Positions 15,640-23,535 are shown, counted from the first letter of the stretch. The stretch is 37,633 bases of DNA from Planomonospora sp. ID82291 (GCF_015711645.1 NZ_JABTEX010000011.1:1-37633); one strand, 5' to 3'. Translations and numbers: made by a program. Notes: generated by a model not told the origin, from the letters alone.

Positions 15640-15978
15640 TCAATCAGAGCGCGGACCCACACTCGTGATCTGCTGTTCCGCGCTGGACAGGACGGCGGAG
15701 AGCATCCTCTCCGGATCGTGTCCGGGCAGAGGGCCGAGCCGGGAGCGTAGACGCTCGGCGAGTTCGTCGGCCAGCTCGGCGAGTGGTTCGCCGGCCACAA
15801 TCGCCGCCAGGGTCTCCAGCAGGCAGGCGGCGGCGTCGCCTTCCTCCCAGGTGAGCAAGGGCTGTGCCAGTGGGGGACGGTGCCGTCCTGAGTCGACTTG
15901 GGCGGCCAGGGCGTCGGCGAGCTCCATCCGGGTCAACCGGTTTGGCCCGCAGGCGGCGGAGGGGTTCGTGCTGTCCAT
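15640..15978 (-). CDS. Hypothetical acidic helical protein, 112 aa
   Basis: ATG 15978 (alternative ATG 15927 starting 'MELADALAAQ'). Ala/Leu/Glu-rich, mostly helical, with 'TWEEGDAAACLLETLAAIVAG' and 'LADELAERLRSRLG'. No family recognised and no membrane segment. It lies downstream of the Nudix gene on the same strand, so it may be the last gene of the 20505-15640 series. Confidence 0.6.
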   Translation of the reverse strand: MDSTNPSAACGPNRLTRMELADALAAQVDSGRHRPPLAQPLLTWEEGDAAACLLETLAAIVAGEPLAELADELAERLRSRLGPLPGHDPERMLSAVLSSAEQQITSVGPRSD

Positions 15979-16111
15979 GCGGCCAGCCTGGCACTCTCCC
16001 TCCCGGGTCTGTGCCCTTTCGGCCCGACAGCCGGCGCGGCGAATACGGCCAGGACCGGACCGTACTGGCGTTGCCGGCTGCCGCTGACGCCGCGGTGATC
16101 GGAGAGCGGGC

Positions 16112-16636
16112 TCAGAGCCAGGTGTAATTGGCATCCGTGATCGGCGGAAGCCATGGGTTCCCGGCGGGCGCGTCCGGGCTGGTCAGCGCCGACAGGGGGC
16201 CGCCGATCAACGGGAACAGCGCCAGCTCGGCGGCCTTTCGGTAGTCGATCCACTCGATGACGCCGAGCTCGGTCGCGCCGTCCGGGAGTTCGTCGTATTC
16301 GGCGGTAGCGAGCGTGTCCCGCACCTCGGGGGAGACGCGGCATCGGAAGATCAGGTGGATCTTCCGGGGCGGTGGGGTGGGGCCGGGCCGGGTGACCATC
16401 TGGTCTTGTATCCAGCACAGTTCGGGCTCGGTGGCCTGGTCCAGGTCCAGCCGGAGCTCCTCGGCGAGCTCGCGCCGCAGCGCATCGAGCATGTCTTCTC
16501 CGGTGTCGACGTTGCCGCCGGGCGGGGTGTAGTGCGAGCCGGTCGGCCGGTCGCGGCGGATCAGTGCGACGTCGTCGCCGCAGAAGACCAGGGCGCCGGT
16601 GCGGATCTTCACGCGGGAAAAGGAAGTGGTGGTCAT
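16112..16636 (-). CDS. Nudix hydrolase
   Basis: 174 aa from ATG 16636, chosen over ATG 16669 because the Nudix fold starts at 'RVKIRTGALVF'. The Nudix box is clear: 'GGNVDTGE' then, seven residues on, 'RELAEEL', i.e. GX5EX7REUXEE, with the usual Gly after EE replaced by Arg/Leu. Nudix enzymes hydrolyse nucleoside diphosphate-X compounds using a divalent metal held by the Glu residues. Precedent: Pif of the Streptomyces integrative element pSAM2 is a Nudix protein that blocks redundant transfer between carriers. A similar exclusion role, or housecleaning for the adjacent kinase/ATP-grasp/radical SAM pathway, is possible. Sits 73 bp downstream of the radical SAM gene, past a hairpin. Confidence 0.85.
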   Translation of the reverse strand: MTTTSFSRVKIRTGALVFCGDDVALIRRDRPTGSHYTPPGGNVDTGEDMLDALRRELAEELRLDLDQATEPELCWIQDQMVTRPGPTPPPRKIHLIFRCRVSPEVRDTLATAEYDELPDGATELGVIEWIDYRKAAELALFPLIGGPLSALTSPDAPAGNPWLPPITDANYTWL

Positions 16637-16660
16637 TCGGGCATAGTGCCCGGCGTTGAT

Positions 16661-16700
16661 CCCCGGCACCGGGCGAACACGAGATTTTCCGGTACCGGGG
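16661..16700. terminator. Hairpin between radical SAM and Nudix genes
   Basis: CCCCGGCACCGG (16661-16672) and CCGGTACCGGGG (16689-16700) form a 12-bp stem with one mismatch and a 16-nt loop. It lies 9 bp after the radical SAM stop on the minus strand, so it probably ends or attenuates that operon before the Nudix gene. Confidence 0.65.
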
Positions 16701-16709
16701 ATGCGCCGG

Positions 16710-18374
16710 TCAGGCGGCCATGCCGGGCATGGCCAAAGTGCTCTGTCCCTGCTCCAGGGTGAGATGCTCCAGCTCCACGCCGGTCAGGGTGTAGCGGCGC
16801 AACCGCGTGCAGGTGCCGCGCATCACCGGCCGCAGATGGCAGGGGTCCAGCTCCTCCACCACGAGGGACGGCGCCATGGCCGGGGCGTTCTTGCCGCCGG
16901 CGACCGCGACGGGCAGGCGCCCGGCGGGCGCGAAGGGAACCGGGGCGATCCGCCAGATGGGGCCGCGGACGCTGGAGAGGCTGGCCTGGCCGAAGCCGCG
17001 CTCCTCGCGCGGGGTCATCGGCTCGCCGTCGATCGAGACCAAGCCCCTAAACAGGCCCATGGCCCGGCCCTGGTTGACGATCTGGCCCGTGTCGATGCTG
17101 AAGTCCCGGGAGAAGAACGCCGCGGCCGGGTAGCCGGCCGTCTGCAACGCCTCGGCGTAGGTGGCGACCAGGGGAATCACGGTGCCGGTCAGGTGGACGG
17201 CGGCGCGGGCGTCGACGCCCTGGGCGAGCCGGTCGGCGGTGGCCTCCAGGTCGGCCAGGACGGCGGCGACGTCGGCGAAGGTCGCGTGCTCGAACGCCTC
17301 GCGGCGGCCGATCCCACGGGCGGCCTTGTAGTTGAGCAGGGCATTGAGGAACGGGCGGGTGGCGTCGGTGTAGCCGGACCGGCGGCGGGTTTCGGTGGCG
17401 GGATACAGGTGCAGGGCGGTGAAGGTGCCGCCCGGGTGGAAGTCGGGGTCGGCGGCGTAGTAGCCGCCATCGGCGTTGGCGAACCGGAACAGGCGCACCA
17501 CGCGGACGCGGTGGGCCGCGTCGACCTGCCCGGCCAGGGCGGCACGGATGGTCGCGGCGTCGGCGGTGAGGTGGTCGCCGGTCAGGTGCAGGTACCGGCG
17601 GCCGGGCGTGGAGAAAACCGGCTGAGTGCGCTCGTCCAGGCGCTCCACCTCGGTCAGCGGCAACGGCCCGTCGCTGCTCTCCAAGCCGATCAGCAGATGG
17701 GGTCCGGCGGCCAGGACGTGGCGGCCGTCCACGGTGGTGTCGGCCAGGTCGACGGTGGCGACCAGGGGCGCGAAGCGCAGTTCGACGGCGGCGGTGGCCG
17801 GGCCGTGGCCGAGCTGGGCGAACACCGGCCGGTAGGTGGCCAGGGCGGCGGCCAGGTCGCGGGTGAACTGCGCGCGGCTGGCGGCGGGGTCACGGTCGGT
17901 CCAGCCGATGGTGTAGGGGGTCAGCGACAGGCGGATGCCGTCGAACACCGCCCCGTACTCGTCGGCGATCCGCTGGTGCATGGCGGTCAGGTGCGGGCTC
18001 AGGCTGGAGTAGCCCACGGTCGACATGCGCAACCGCACGCCGAGCACGTCGCGGGCCAGGCCGCACAGGGTGTCCAGGTGCGGGTAGGAGGCGATGTCGT
18101 TGTCCAGGTAGGGGAACAGCACGCCGGGGCGGTGGATACGGCCGCCGGCGATCTGAAGGCCGCGCTCGGCGGCGACGTCGGCGAAGGTGCGGGCGAAGTC
18201 GGTCAGGCCGCGCTCGGTGAGCTGCCACACGTCGCGCCCGGCCTGCTGGGAGCAGAACGCGCACCGGTTGAAACAGCCGGTGGCCGGGGTGAAGTACTGG
18301 AGGCGGGTGAACGCCTCATCAGGCAGGGCGCGGAGCTGGTCGGCCAGAGCGGGGGCGAGTGGTGCGGGCATCAT
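16710..18374 (-). CDS. Radical SAM enzyme
   Basis: 554 aa from ATG 18374, which overlaps the ATP-grasp stop (ATGA). The CX3CX2C cluster motif is exact: 'CFNRCAFC' (Cys34, 38, 41), which binds the [4Fe-4S] cluster that cleaves S-adenosylmethionine. The TIM-barrel core continues with 'GVLFPYLDNDIASYP', 'RLRMSTVGYSSLSP' and 'IRLSLTPYTIGW'. There is no SPASM-type Cys-rich tail: the C-terminal 200 residues contain few Cys ('DPCHLRPVMRGTC'). It is larger than a minimal radical SAM protein, so it carries a sizeable accessory domain. The reaction is unknown. Coupling to an ATP-grasp ligase and a nucleotide-kinase-like protein suggests a small-molecule or peptide-modifying pathway. Confidence 0.88.
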   Translation of the reverse strand: MMPAPLAPALADQLRALPDEAFTRLQYFTPATGCFNRCAFCSQQAGRDVWQLTERGLTDFARTFADVAAERGLQIAGGRIHRPGVLFPYLDNDIASYPHLDTLCGLARDVLGVRLRMSTVGYSSLSPHLTAMHQRIADEYGAVFDGIRLSLTPYTIGWTDRDPAASRAQFTRDLAAALATYRPVFAQLGHGPATAAVELRFAPLVATVDLADTTVDGRHVLAAGPHLLIGLESSDGPLPLTEVERLDERTQPVFSTPGRRYLHLTGDHLTADAATIRAALAGQVDAAHRVRVVRLFRFANADGGYYAADPDFHPGGTFTALHLYPATETRRRSGYTDATRPFLNALLNYKAARGIGRREAFEHATFADVAAVLADLEATADRLAQGVDARAAVHLTGTVIPLVATYAEALQTAGYPAAAFFSRDFSIDTGQIVNQGRAMGLFRGLVSIDGEPMTPREERGFGQASLSSVRGPIWRIAPVPFAPAGRLPVAVAGGKNAPAMAPSLVVEELDPCHLRPVMRGTCTRLRRYTLTGVELEHLTLEQGQSTLAMPGMAA

Positions 18375-19861
18375 GACGTCCTTTCCTGCGGGAGGTAGGG
18401 GAGGAACGACTCGGCCACGGCCGCGGCGGTGCGCAGCGTGAGCATGCTGGCCTGGTCGGGGCCGTCGAATGGGCGGGCGGAGCCGCTGGTGACGCCTTCG
18501 ACGGTGGCGATCTCGGCGCCGGGGTGGCAGATCACGTCCGGGGCGGGCAGGCCGGCCAGCAGGACCTCCCCGCGGTCGGCGTCGGCGTCGGCCGGGTGCG
18601 CGCCGGCCCTGACCCACTCCAGCCGACCGGCGGCGTCCAGCCGGTAGACGCCCGATCCGGGTAGGCGCGGGTCGAGGCAGACCGGGCCGGGGTCGGCGCG
18701 GTGAAGCCGGAGCTTGGCGTAGAACGGGCCGCCCGGCGTCGTGGCCTGGGTGATGGTGGCGTGGTTGAACTCGTGCGGGTCCTCCAGCCAGCTCACCCGT
18801 CCGCCGAGTAGGAGGGTCAGGTGGGCGGCCAGGAAGGGCGGCCACCCGCGGGCCTGCTGGTTGACCGCGGAGACCTCGGTGGTTCCCTGGTTGCGGCAGT
18901 TGATCTCGTTGAGGTACACCCGGCCGTCCGGGGTCAGGATGGCGTCCAGGCCGAACAGTCCGGCCACCCGGTGGCGGCGCCATGCCCAGATCGCGATGCG
19001 GACAGCGGACTCGACCAGCATCCCCGCGGCGTCGGCCGGCCAGGGCCGCGACCAGTCGTTGCCGGCGCTCTTGGCCGGGCCGATGCCGAGCTCGGTCACG
19101 CCGATGGCCTTGTGGGAGGGGCGGTCGACGTAAACCCGGACGTCGTCGGGGCCTTCGGGGACGCTGAGCACGGTGACGTTGGATGACCAGCCGTCGATGA
19201 ACGCGGTCACCCGGTAAGGGCCGTCCAGGCGGGCGGCGTGCTCCATGTCGGCCTCCCCGGTGACGATGACCGTGCCGCGTCCGCCGGAGGTCACTCCGGA
19301 CTGCACCACCACGCGCCGGGTGCCGACCAGGCGGCGCAGCTCGGGAAGCGACGGCAAGCGGCCGTCGACGCGCACGGCGGGGATACGGACTGCGGCGGGC
19401 ACGTACGCCTCCCGTAACACCTGGTCGAACGCGGGCTTGGCCTCGATGACGTCGCGTACCGTCCCGTCGATCGCCGCGACGGTGCCGTGCGGGCCGGCCA
19501 GGGCGCGCAAGGCGTCGGTGGCGTACCAGGCGGTCAGCACCGGGGGCCGGTCGAGTCCGGCCAGGCGCTCGGCGGCCTCGGCGCGGACCCGGGTCAGCCA
19601 GCCTTGGCGCAGGGCGGCCGAACGGGTGCGGATGCGCTCCTCGGCGGCCATCGCCGCGGCGGGCTCGGCCGGGGTCCACGGTCGGTAGCAGCCGATCGCC
19701 AGGTCCGGGCGCAGCGCTGGGACCGGTGCCGGGCCGGTGTAGCCGGTGCGGCCGGAGGTGGTGAAGCGGGTGACGCTGACCAGCGGGCGGCCGGCCAGCG
19801 CGCTGCGGAGTTCGGCCTGTGCCGCTTCGGTGCGGCCGGCATCGACGGCGGGCGGCCTCAC
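18371..19861 (-). CDS. ATP-grasp ligase-like enzyme
   Basis: 496 aa, GTG start overlapping the kinase stop (GTGA). Seen: a nucleotide-binding glycine loop 'VVVQSGVTSGGRGTVIV' (about 185-200), a Lys region 'EAKPAFDQVL' (about 140) and the metal/ATP site 'GLFGLDAILTPDGRVYLNEINCRNQGTTE' (Asp306, Glu319, Asn321). These are the ATP-grasp core of the biotin carboxylase/D-Ala-D-Ala ligase type. Such enzymes activate a carboxylate as acyl phosphate and join it to an amine, thiol or other nucleophile. The N-terminal 130 residues resemble a preATP-grasp alpha/beta domain. No family name recalled. Middle gene of a tightly coupled three-gene operon. Confidence 0.85.
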   Translation of the reverse strand: MRPPAVDAGRTEAAQAELRSALAGRPLVSVTRFTTSGRTGYTGPAPVPALRPDLAIGCYRPWTPAEPAAAMAAEERIRTRSAALRQGWLTRVRAEAAERLAGLDRPPVLTAWYATDALRALAGPHGTVAAIDGTVRDVIEAKPAFDQVLREAYVPAAVRIPAVRVDGRLPSLPELRRLVGTRRVVVQSGVTSGGRGTVIVTGEADMEHAARLDGPYRVTAFIDGWSSNVTVLSVPEGPDDVRVYVDRPSHKAIGVTELGIGPAKSAGNDWSRPWPADAAGMLVESAVRIAIWAWRRHRVAGLFGLDAILTPDGRVYLNEINCRNQGTTEVSAVNQQARGWPPFLAAHLTLLLGGRVSWLEDPHEFNHATITQATTPGGPFYAKLRLHRADPGPVCLDPRLPGSGVYRLDAAGRLEWVRAGAHPADADADRGEVLLAGLPAPDVICHPGAEIATVEGVTSGSARPFDGPDQASMLTLRTAAAVAESFLPYLPQERTS

Positions 19862-20505
19862 GCGGCGCGCTCCTGGGGCGGGCGCACGATGGTGGCCGGC
19901 GGACGGACCTGGTCGGCGATGAGCTCGGCCATCTCCTGCGGGGAGTGGCGGCTGGTGTCGAACACCAGCAAGCGGCGGTGCCGCCGGCCCATGCCGTGGA
20001 CCAGCATGGCCGTGAAGGTTGCGGCGAACTCGTCGTCTTCGACGGTGCGGACGTCGTTGGCGTCGGCGTCGGGTCGCACCGCCAGGCGCCGGGCCCGGAC
20101 CTCAGCCGGGGCGTGCAGGTAGACCGCCAGGTCGAACGGGGCGAACAAGTGGGGCCAGCGCAGCGCCAAGCACGCGCTCAGGTAGGGGCCGCCGGCCATG
20201 CCGAAGGCCACCGTCCGGTCGGCGTAGCCGTCTTGGATCACCACCTGATCGGCGGCGCGACTGCATCGGGCCAGCAGTCCGTCCAGGAGGAACCCGGGCC
20301 CCAGCAGGGCGGCCGTGATCAGTCCGGATTCCGGCTGACGCACGCGCGGCAGGCGGCGCAGCGCTGCGGCCAGCGGGTGACGGGGGGCGAGCATCCACTG
20401 ATGGGAGCGGGCGGGGATGCCGCGCTGTTCGAGCGTGGTGACGAGCGTCTGGACGAGGGTGGTCTTGCCGGTCATGTCCAGACCGTCGATGAGGATCGTT
20501 TCCAT
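19858..20505 (-). CDS. P-loop nucleotide kinase, thymidylate-kinase-like
   Basis: 215 aa from ATG 20505 (GGAGG 4 nt upstream; the ATG at 20544 lacks one). Walker A 'GLDMTGKTTL' (residues 8-17) is the GxDxxGKTT form seen in dTMP kinases. 'VIQDGYADRTVAF' corresponds to the substrate-site DR motif, and 'LHAPAEVRARRLAVRP' to the LID region. The second half is less conserved. A host already has dTMP kinase, so this copy more likely phosphorylates a special nucleotide or other acceptor in the pathway of the following ATP-grasp and radical SAM genes (inference). First gene of the operon, behind a highly structured 385-bp spacer. Confidence 0.82.
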   Translation of the reverse strand: METILIDGLDMTGKTTLVQTLVTTLEQRGIPARSHQWMLAPRHPLAAALRRLPRVRQPESGLITAALLGPGFLLDGLLARCSRAADQVVIQDGYADRTVAFGMAGGPYLSACLALRWPHLFAPFDLAVYLHAPAEVRARRLAVRPDADANDVRTVEDDEFAATFTAMLVHGMGRRHRRLLVFDTSRHSPQEMAELIADQVRPPATIVRPPQERAA

Positions 20506-20544
20506 GATTCCTCCCGTGCTGGGTTCTCCGAGCGGGCGGATCAT

Positions 20545-20673
20545 GTGGTGCCCCTGCCGACACGGGGGCGCGGCAGGGGCACCACCCGCGATCGTGGGAC
20601 CACGGCGTAGCGCCGTGCGATCGCGTCATGCGCCCCTTGCGGGCGGTGGGGCCCTGCGCCTCCGGCAAGGGGC
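20545..20673. promoter_or_regulatory. Three consecutive strong hairpins in kinase-operon leader
   Basis: Hairpin 1: 14-bp perfect stem 20545-20558 / 20572-20585. Hairpin 2: GCGATCG 20588-20594 / CGATCGC 20618-20624, enclosing ACGGCG 20602-20607 / CGCCGT 20611-20616. Hairpin 3: GCCCCTTGC 20632-20640 / GCAAGGGGC 20665-20673. They lie within the gene-free 20506-20890 between the kinase operon (minus) and the HTH-TPR regulator (plus). Hairpin 1 begins 40 bp before the kinase ATG, so in the kinase mRNA they would form an extended 5' leader. They could act in attenuation, mRNA stability or ligand sensing. No known riboswitch signature was recognised. Confidence 0.6.
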
Positions 20674-20890
20674 GGGGCGGCGCGACGGTGGGGGAGTACA
20701 CGGGGGTGACACTCTCCGTGCCGCCGCGCCGGCTCATGGAGTGGCGTGGTGTCGCCCATGCAACCCCGGATGCAGCGCACCGCCCAGAGGGTTCGTGTAG
20801 TCCCGCGTAGTCTTCTGCGGCGCTGGCCTGGCGGGGGCGCCCATGGTGGGGGAAGGTGACATCACCGGCAGTCTCAGCAGGGAGAACGCC

Positions 20891-22249
20891 ATGACGGAGC
20901 TGTCGCTGTACCGCCATCCCCTGACTTTCTTGCGTGCCGAGCTCGGCCTGTCCATGGGGGCCTATGCCGCCCGGGTTGATCTGGCTCATCGGGCGCTCGG
21001 GCTCGGGGCGCTGGCGCGCGACCGGCAGAAGGTCTACCGCTGGGAGGCACACGGCGTCGTGCCCGAGCCCTCCACGCAACGGGCCATCGCGGCGCTGCAC
21101 GGCATTCCGGATCACCTGGTCGACACCTCGGCCTGGCCGCAGTGGTTGCAGGCGGCCTGCCCGCCCGAAAGAGGGGCTGACCTTCCCTGGGATCAGGCGG
21201 CTACGGTGGAAGTGCTGTGTGATCTCGCGCGAGGAGGCTCAGTGGACCGACGCGGATTCCTTACCCTGACCTCGGCGGCGCTCAGCTCCTCCATCCTGGG
21301 GTGGCAAGACGCGCTCGCGGCCATGACCGCGCCCACCTCCACCGGGCGACGTCAGATCACCGCGGCCATGGTCGACCACCTGGAGCGGCGCCTTGACCAT
21401 CTGCGGCACCTGGACGACGCGCTCGGCTCCGGGGAACTGCGGGACCTGGCGCAAGCGGAGTTCTCGTTCATCGCCGGTCTGGTCAAGGATTCGCGCTTCG
21501 ATGAACCCACCGGGCGCCGGCTGTACGCCGCGGCGGCTGAGGCGGCGCGCTGCTGCGCGTGGGTCCACTTCGACGCGGGCTACCACGCTCAAGCCGAACG
21601 GTACTTCGCCGCGGCGCTGCGCGCCTCGGCCACGGCCGGGGATGTGCTGACCGGGGCCTATGCGATGTCGTTCCAGGCGATCCAGTCCTACACCGCTGGC
21701 GATCCCCGGGACGCGGTCGCGCTCATCGAGGCGGCCCAGATCCAGACGCGCAACCGGGCCACACCGCGGTTCCGCGCGATGCTCGCGGCGCGGGCGGCCC
21801 GGTCGCTGTCCAAGACGGGAGATCGGCGCGCGTGCGCGCGGGCGCTCGACCAGGCGCGCGATGCCCTGTCGGCAGGCCCCCGGGACGATGATCCGGCCTA
21901 CCTGTACTGGGTGACGCTCGGGGAGGTCGAGATGATCGCGGGTTCCTCGGCGCTGGAGCTCGGCGACGCCGGCGAGGCGGTGCGCCGCTTCGATGCCGCG
22001 ATGGCGGCCGACTACGCGGGCGATGATCAGTATCCGCGGACCCACGCTATCTACCTGGCGCGGGCGGCGGACGCTCATCTGATGCTGCGCGATTTCGATC
22101 AGGCGGTGGAGGTCGCTGACCATGCGGTGCGCTGCCTGGGCGGGGTCGACTCGGCCCGGTCGTCGGCGACCATGGCCGGCCTGCGGGACAAGCTCGCCGG
22201 GCATCGGGACGTGCCCGCAGTGCGGGACTTCCTCGACCTGACCGCCTGA
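20891..22249 (+). CDS. HTH-TPR transcriptional regulator (RRNPP-like architecture)
   Basis: 452 aa from ATG 20891 with GGGAG upstream; the frame is open from 20843 but without a better start. N-terminal HTH-like region about residues 8-70 ('LGLSMGAYAARVDLA…KVYRWEAHGVVPEP'), a linker with 'VDRRGFLTLTSAAL', then about 280 residues of TPR-like helical pairs ('GYHAQAERYFAAALRASATAGD', 'GDRRACARALDQARDAL', 'GDAGEAVRRFDAAMAADY', 'DFDQAVEVADHAVRCL'). In Firmicutes the same HTH-plus-TPR layout defines peptide-sensing RRNPP regulators. Actinobacterial members are common but mostly uncharacterised. It is divergent from the kinase/ATP-grasp/radical SAM operon and likely controls it. Confidence 0.82.
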   Translation: MTELSLYRHPLTFLRAELGLSMGAYAARVDLAHRALGLGALARDRQKVYRWEAHGVVPEPSTQRAIAALHGIPDHLVDTSAWPQWLQAACPPERGADLPWDQAATVEVLCDLARGGSVDRRGFLTLTSAALSSSILGWQDALAAMTAPTSTGRRQITAAMVDHLERRLDHLRHLDDALGSGELRDLAQAEFSFIAGLVKDSRFDEPTGRRLYAAAAEAARCCAWVHFDAGYHAQAERYFAAALRASATAGDVLTGAYAMSFQAIQSYTAGDPRDAVALIEAAQIQTRNRATPRFRAMLAARAARSLSKTGDRRACARALDQARDALSAGPRDDDPAYLYWVTLGEVEMIAGSSALELGDAGEAVRRFDAAMAADYAGDDQYPRTHAIYLARAADAHLMLRDFDQAVEVADHAVRCLGGVDSARSSATMAGLRDKLAGHRDVPAVRDFLDLTA

Positions 22250-22330
22250 CCGCACCGGCTCTGAGGAGTGCCCCTCCCCAGAGCCGAAAGAGCAGATCAG
22301 ACCAGCCCATTAAGACATGTGGGCATGACT

Positions 22331-22352
22331 ACATTTCTACATGTGTAATTGC
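22331..22352. repeat. Dispersed 22-bp near-palindrome, copy 1
   Basis: One of six copies of a motif with half-sites GCAwTT…ACATGT and its inverse. Read on the minus strand here: GCAATTACACATG followed by TAGAAATGT. It lies between two converging genes (22249 and 22354), not at an obvious promoter, which argues against a simple operator. Confidence 0.75.
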
Positions 22353-22353
22353 A

Positions 22354-22707
22354 TCATGGCTCAGCCTGGGCAAGCTTGTCCTGTCCGCTCTTGGCTTCCC
22401 GGGACGTGGTCAGCAGTTCGCCGGCGGCGCTCATCAGACTGAGCCGGGCGTCTCGGGCGCTGCTGGCGGCGCTCTCCCACCATCCCGACAGGCGAGCGGC
22501 GCCGATGCCCGCGGCGGCCTCCTCGATGATGCCGGTTGCGGCGGCGTTCTCCGCGGTCACCTCCGAGAGGGTGGCCAGCACAGCGGGGTAGGCGTCGTGG
22601 TGCTCGCCCGGTTGCTCGGCGAGCGCGGCGGACAGCGCTCGGGCCAGGGCGAGCATTTGGGTGGCGATCTCGCGGGGGTCGCCGGGCGCGGTGGGGGACG
22701 TGGTCAC
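22354..22707 (-). CDS. Hypothetical helical protein, 117 aa
   Basis: GTG 22707 overlapping the stop of the 49-aa gene (GTGA), with GGGAGG upstream. 'PREIATQMLALARALSAALAEQ', 'LATLSEVTAENAAATGIIEEA', 'SAASSARDARLSLMSAAGELL': Ala-rich helices, probably a helical bundle, no membrane segment. Family not recognised. Second gene of a two-gene unit bracketed by the palindromes at 22331 and 22878. Confidence 0.6.
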   Translation of the reverse strand: MTTSPTAPGDPREIATQMLALARALSAALAEQPGEHHDAYPAVLATLSEVTAENAAATGIIEEAAAGIGAARLSGWWESAASSARDARLSLMSAAGELLTTSREAKSGQDKLAQAEP

Positions 22708-22853
22708 CAGGGCCTCCCTGCGGGCGGGTCCAAGCGCGCATGCCGGGGGGCAACCGGCTCGACCTGCCTGCGCTCGACGGCCTGGCGGAGCCGGGTCACC
22801 TGCTCGGCCAGACTGGTCCCGGCGGGGCGCCGGGTGGGATCGTCGGTGGTCAT
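22704..22853 (-). CDS. Small protein, 49 aa
   Basis: ATG 22853 with GGAGG 4 nt upstream; stop overlaps the next start. 'MTTDDPTRRPAGTSLAEQVTR' then 'LRQAVERRQ': short basic helix with Pro-rich ends. No recognised family. Translational coupling and a good Shine-Dalgarno support it as a real gene. Confidence 0.55.
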   Translation of the reverse strand: MTTDDPTRRPAGTSLAEQVTRLRQAVERRQVEPVAPRHARLDPPAGRPW

Positions 22854-22877
22854 GGAACCTCCGTTCGTCGGGGAAGC

Positions 22878-22891
22878 GCATTTTTAAATGC
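22878..22891. promoter_or_regulatory. Short palindrome GCATTTTTAAATGC (relative of the 22-bp motif)
   Basis: Exact 14-bp palindrome whose outer GCATTT/AAATGC arms are those of the dispersed 22-bp motif, without the ACATGT centre. It lies 25 bp upstream of the 49-aa gene, so it could be an operator in that promoter or a decayed copy of the motif. Confidence 0.5.
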
Positions 22892-22942
22892 AGCTCTCCG
22901 AGTCGGGCCCGTCAAGGGTTCGCCTCGACGGGCTCGGCCCGG

Positions 22943-23362
22943 TCAGTTCCAGAGCGGCGGGGCCTGCTCCCTGCTGCGCTCGGTCGCGCCGTGGCTGCGG
23001 TCCCACAGCCAGCGCGCCGCGCTCATACCCGGGGCGGTCTCGGCCTGCGTTGGACGGGCCTTCTTCGCCGACCGGGCCCAGAACGGCCGGGGCACGTCGG
23101 ACGCGGAGCCCGCCGAACGCGGCGGAGTCGCCCAGAACGGCCGGGAGGTCTCGGCCGCGGCCGGCCGCGGGCTCGTCGCCCAGAACGGTGCGCTCCTGCG
23201 GCTGAGCTGCTCGGGCCGTACGCCGCGCACCGTGCGGCCTTCCACGCTGATCGTGTACGTGCCATCCCATCCGGTGGCGGTAACAACGCCGGTCGCGTCC
23301 CGTCGGGTGGTGCGGTGATTGATCCGCACTTCATCGCCCCGTTTGTAGGTCATACTCTTCAT
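22943..23362 (-). CDS. Protein with small beta (KOW/SH3-like) domain and three PFWA repeats
   Basis: 139 aa from ATG 23362 (136 aa if ATG 23353 is used). Residues about 3-50 ('YKRGDEVRINHR…GVVTATGWDGTYTISVEGRTVRGVRPEQL') look like a small SH3/KOW-type beta barrel. The remainder is Ala/Pro/Ser/Arg-rich, probably disordered, with 'PFWA' three times, spaced 16-18 residues apart. In DNA this is GCCCAGAACGG at 23076, 23130 and 23178 on the plus strand. Short aromatic motifs in a disordered tail suggest a peptide-binding partner (inference). No family recognised. A 22-bp palindrome lies 80 bp upstream. Confidence 0.6.
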   Translation of the reverse strand: MKSMTYKRGDEVRINHRTTRRDATGVVTATGWDGTYTISVEGRTVRGVRPEQLSRRSAPFWATSPRPAAAETSRPFWATPPRSAGSASDVPRPFWARSAKKARPTQAETAPGMSAARWLWDRSHGATERSREQAPPLWN

Positions 23363-23442
23363 GATCGGCGTACGTCGGTCGTTCGGCAATCTCCTTGATG
23401 CCACTCCGCCCCAGGTCAGAGACGGTATGACTAAGCATGTCC

Positions 23443-23464
23443 ATATTTATGCATATAGAAATGC
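23443..23464. repeat. Dispersed 22-bp near-palindrome, copy 2
   Basis: ATATTTATGCATA followed by TAGAAATGC. It is about 80 bp upstream of the minus-strand gene starting at 23362 and 70 bp upstream of the plus-strand pseudogene, i.e. in a divergent promoter region. The right half-site is fully conserved; the left half is degenerate. Confidence 0.65.
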
Positions 23465-23535
23465 GATACGCCGAGGCTGGTTTCCGGGGTGCTGCGGTCT
23501 GGTCACCGGGCGCGGGCCGGTCCTAGGCTGCCGCC

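Noticed and set aside
16656-18398. Long plus-strand open frame opposite the radical SAM gene (580 codons)
   Set aside because: Gly/Val/Gln-rich antisense shadow; the minus strand has the CX3CX2C enzyme.
18375-19679. N-terminal extension of the radical SAM frame through the ATP-grasp gene
   Set aside because: Arg/Pro/Gly-rich out-of-frame translation of the ATP-grasp gene; the ATGA overlap gives a natural start at 18374.
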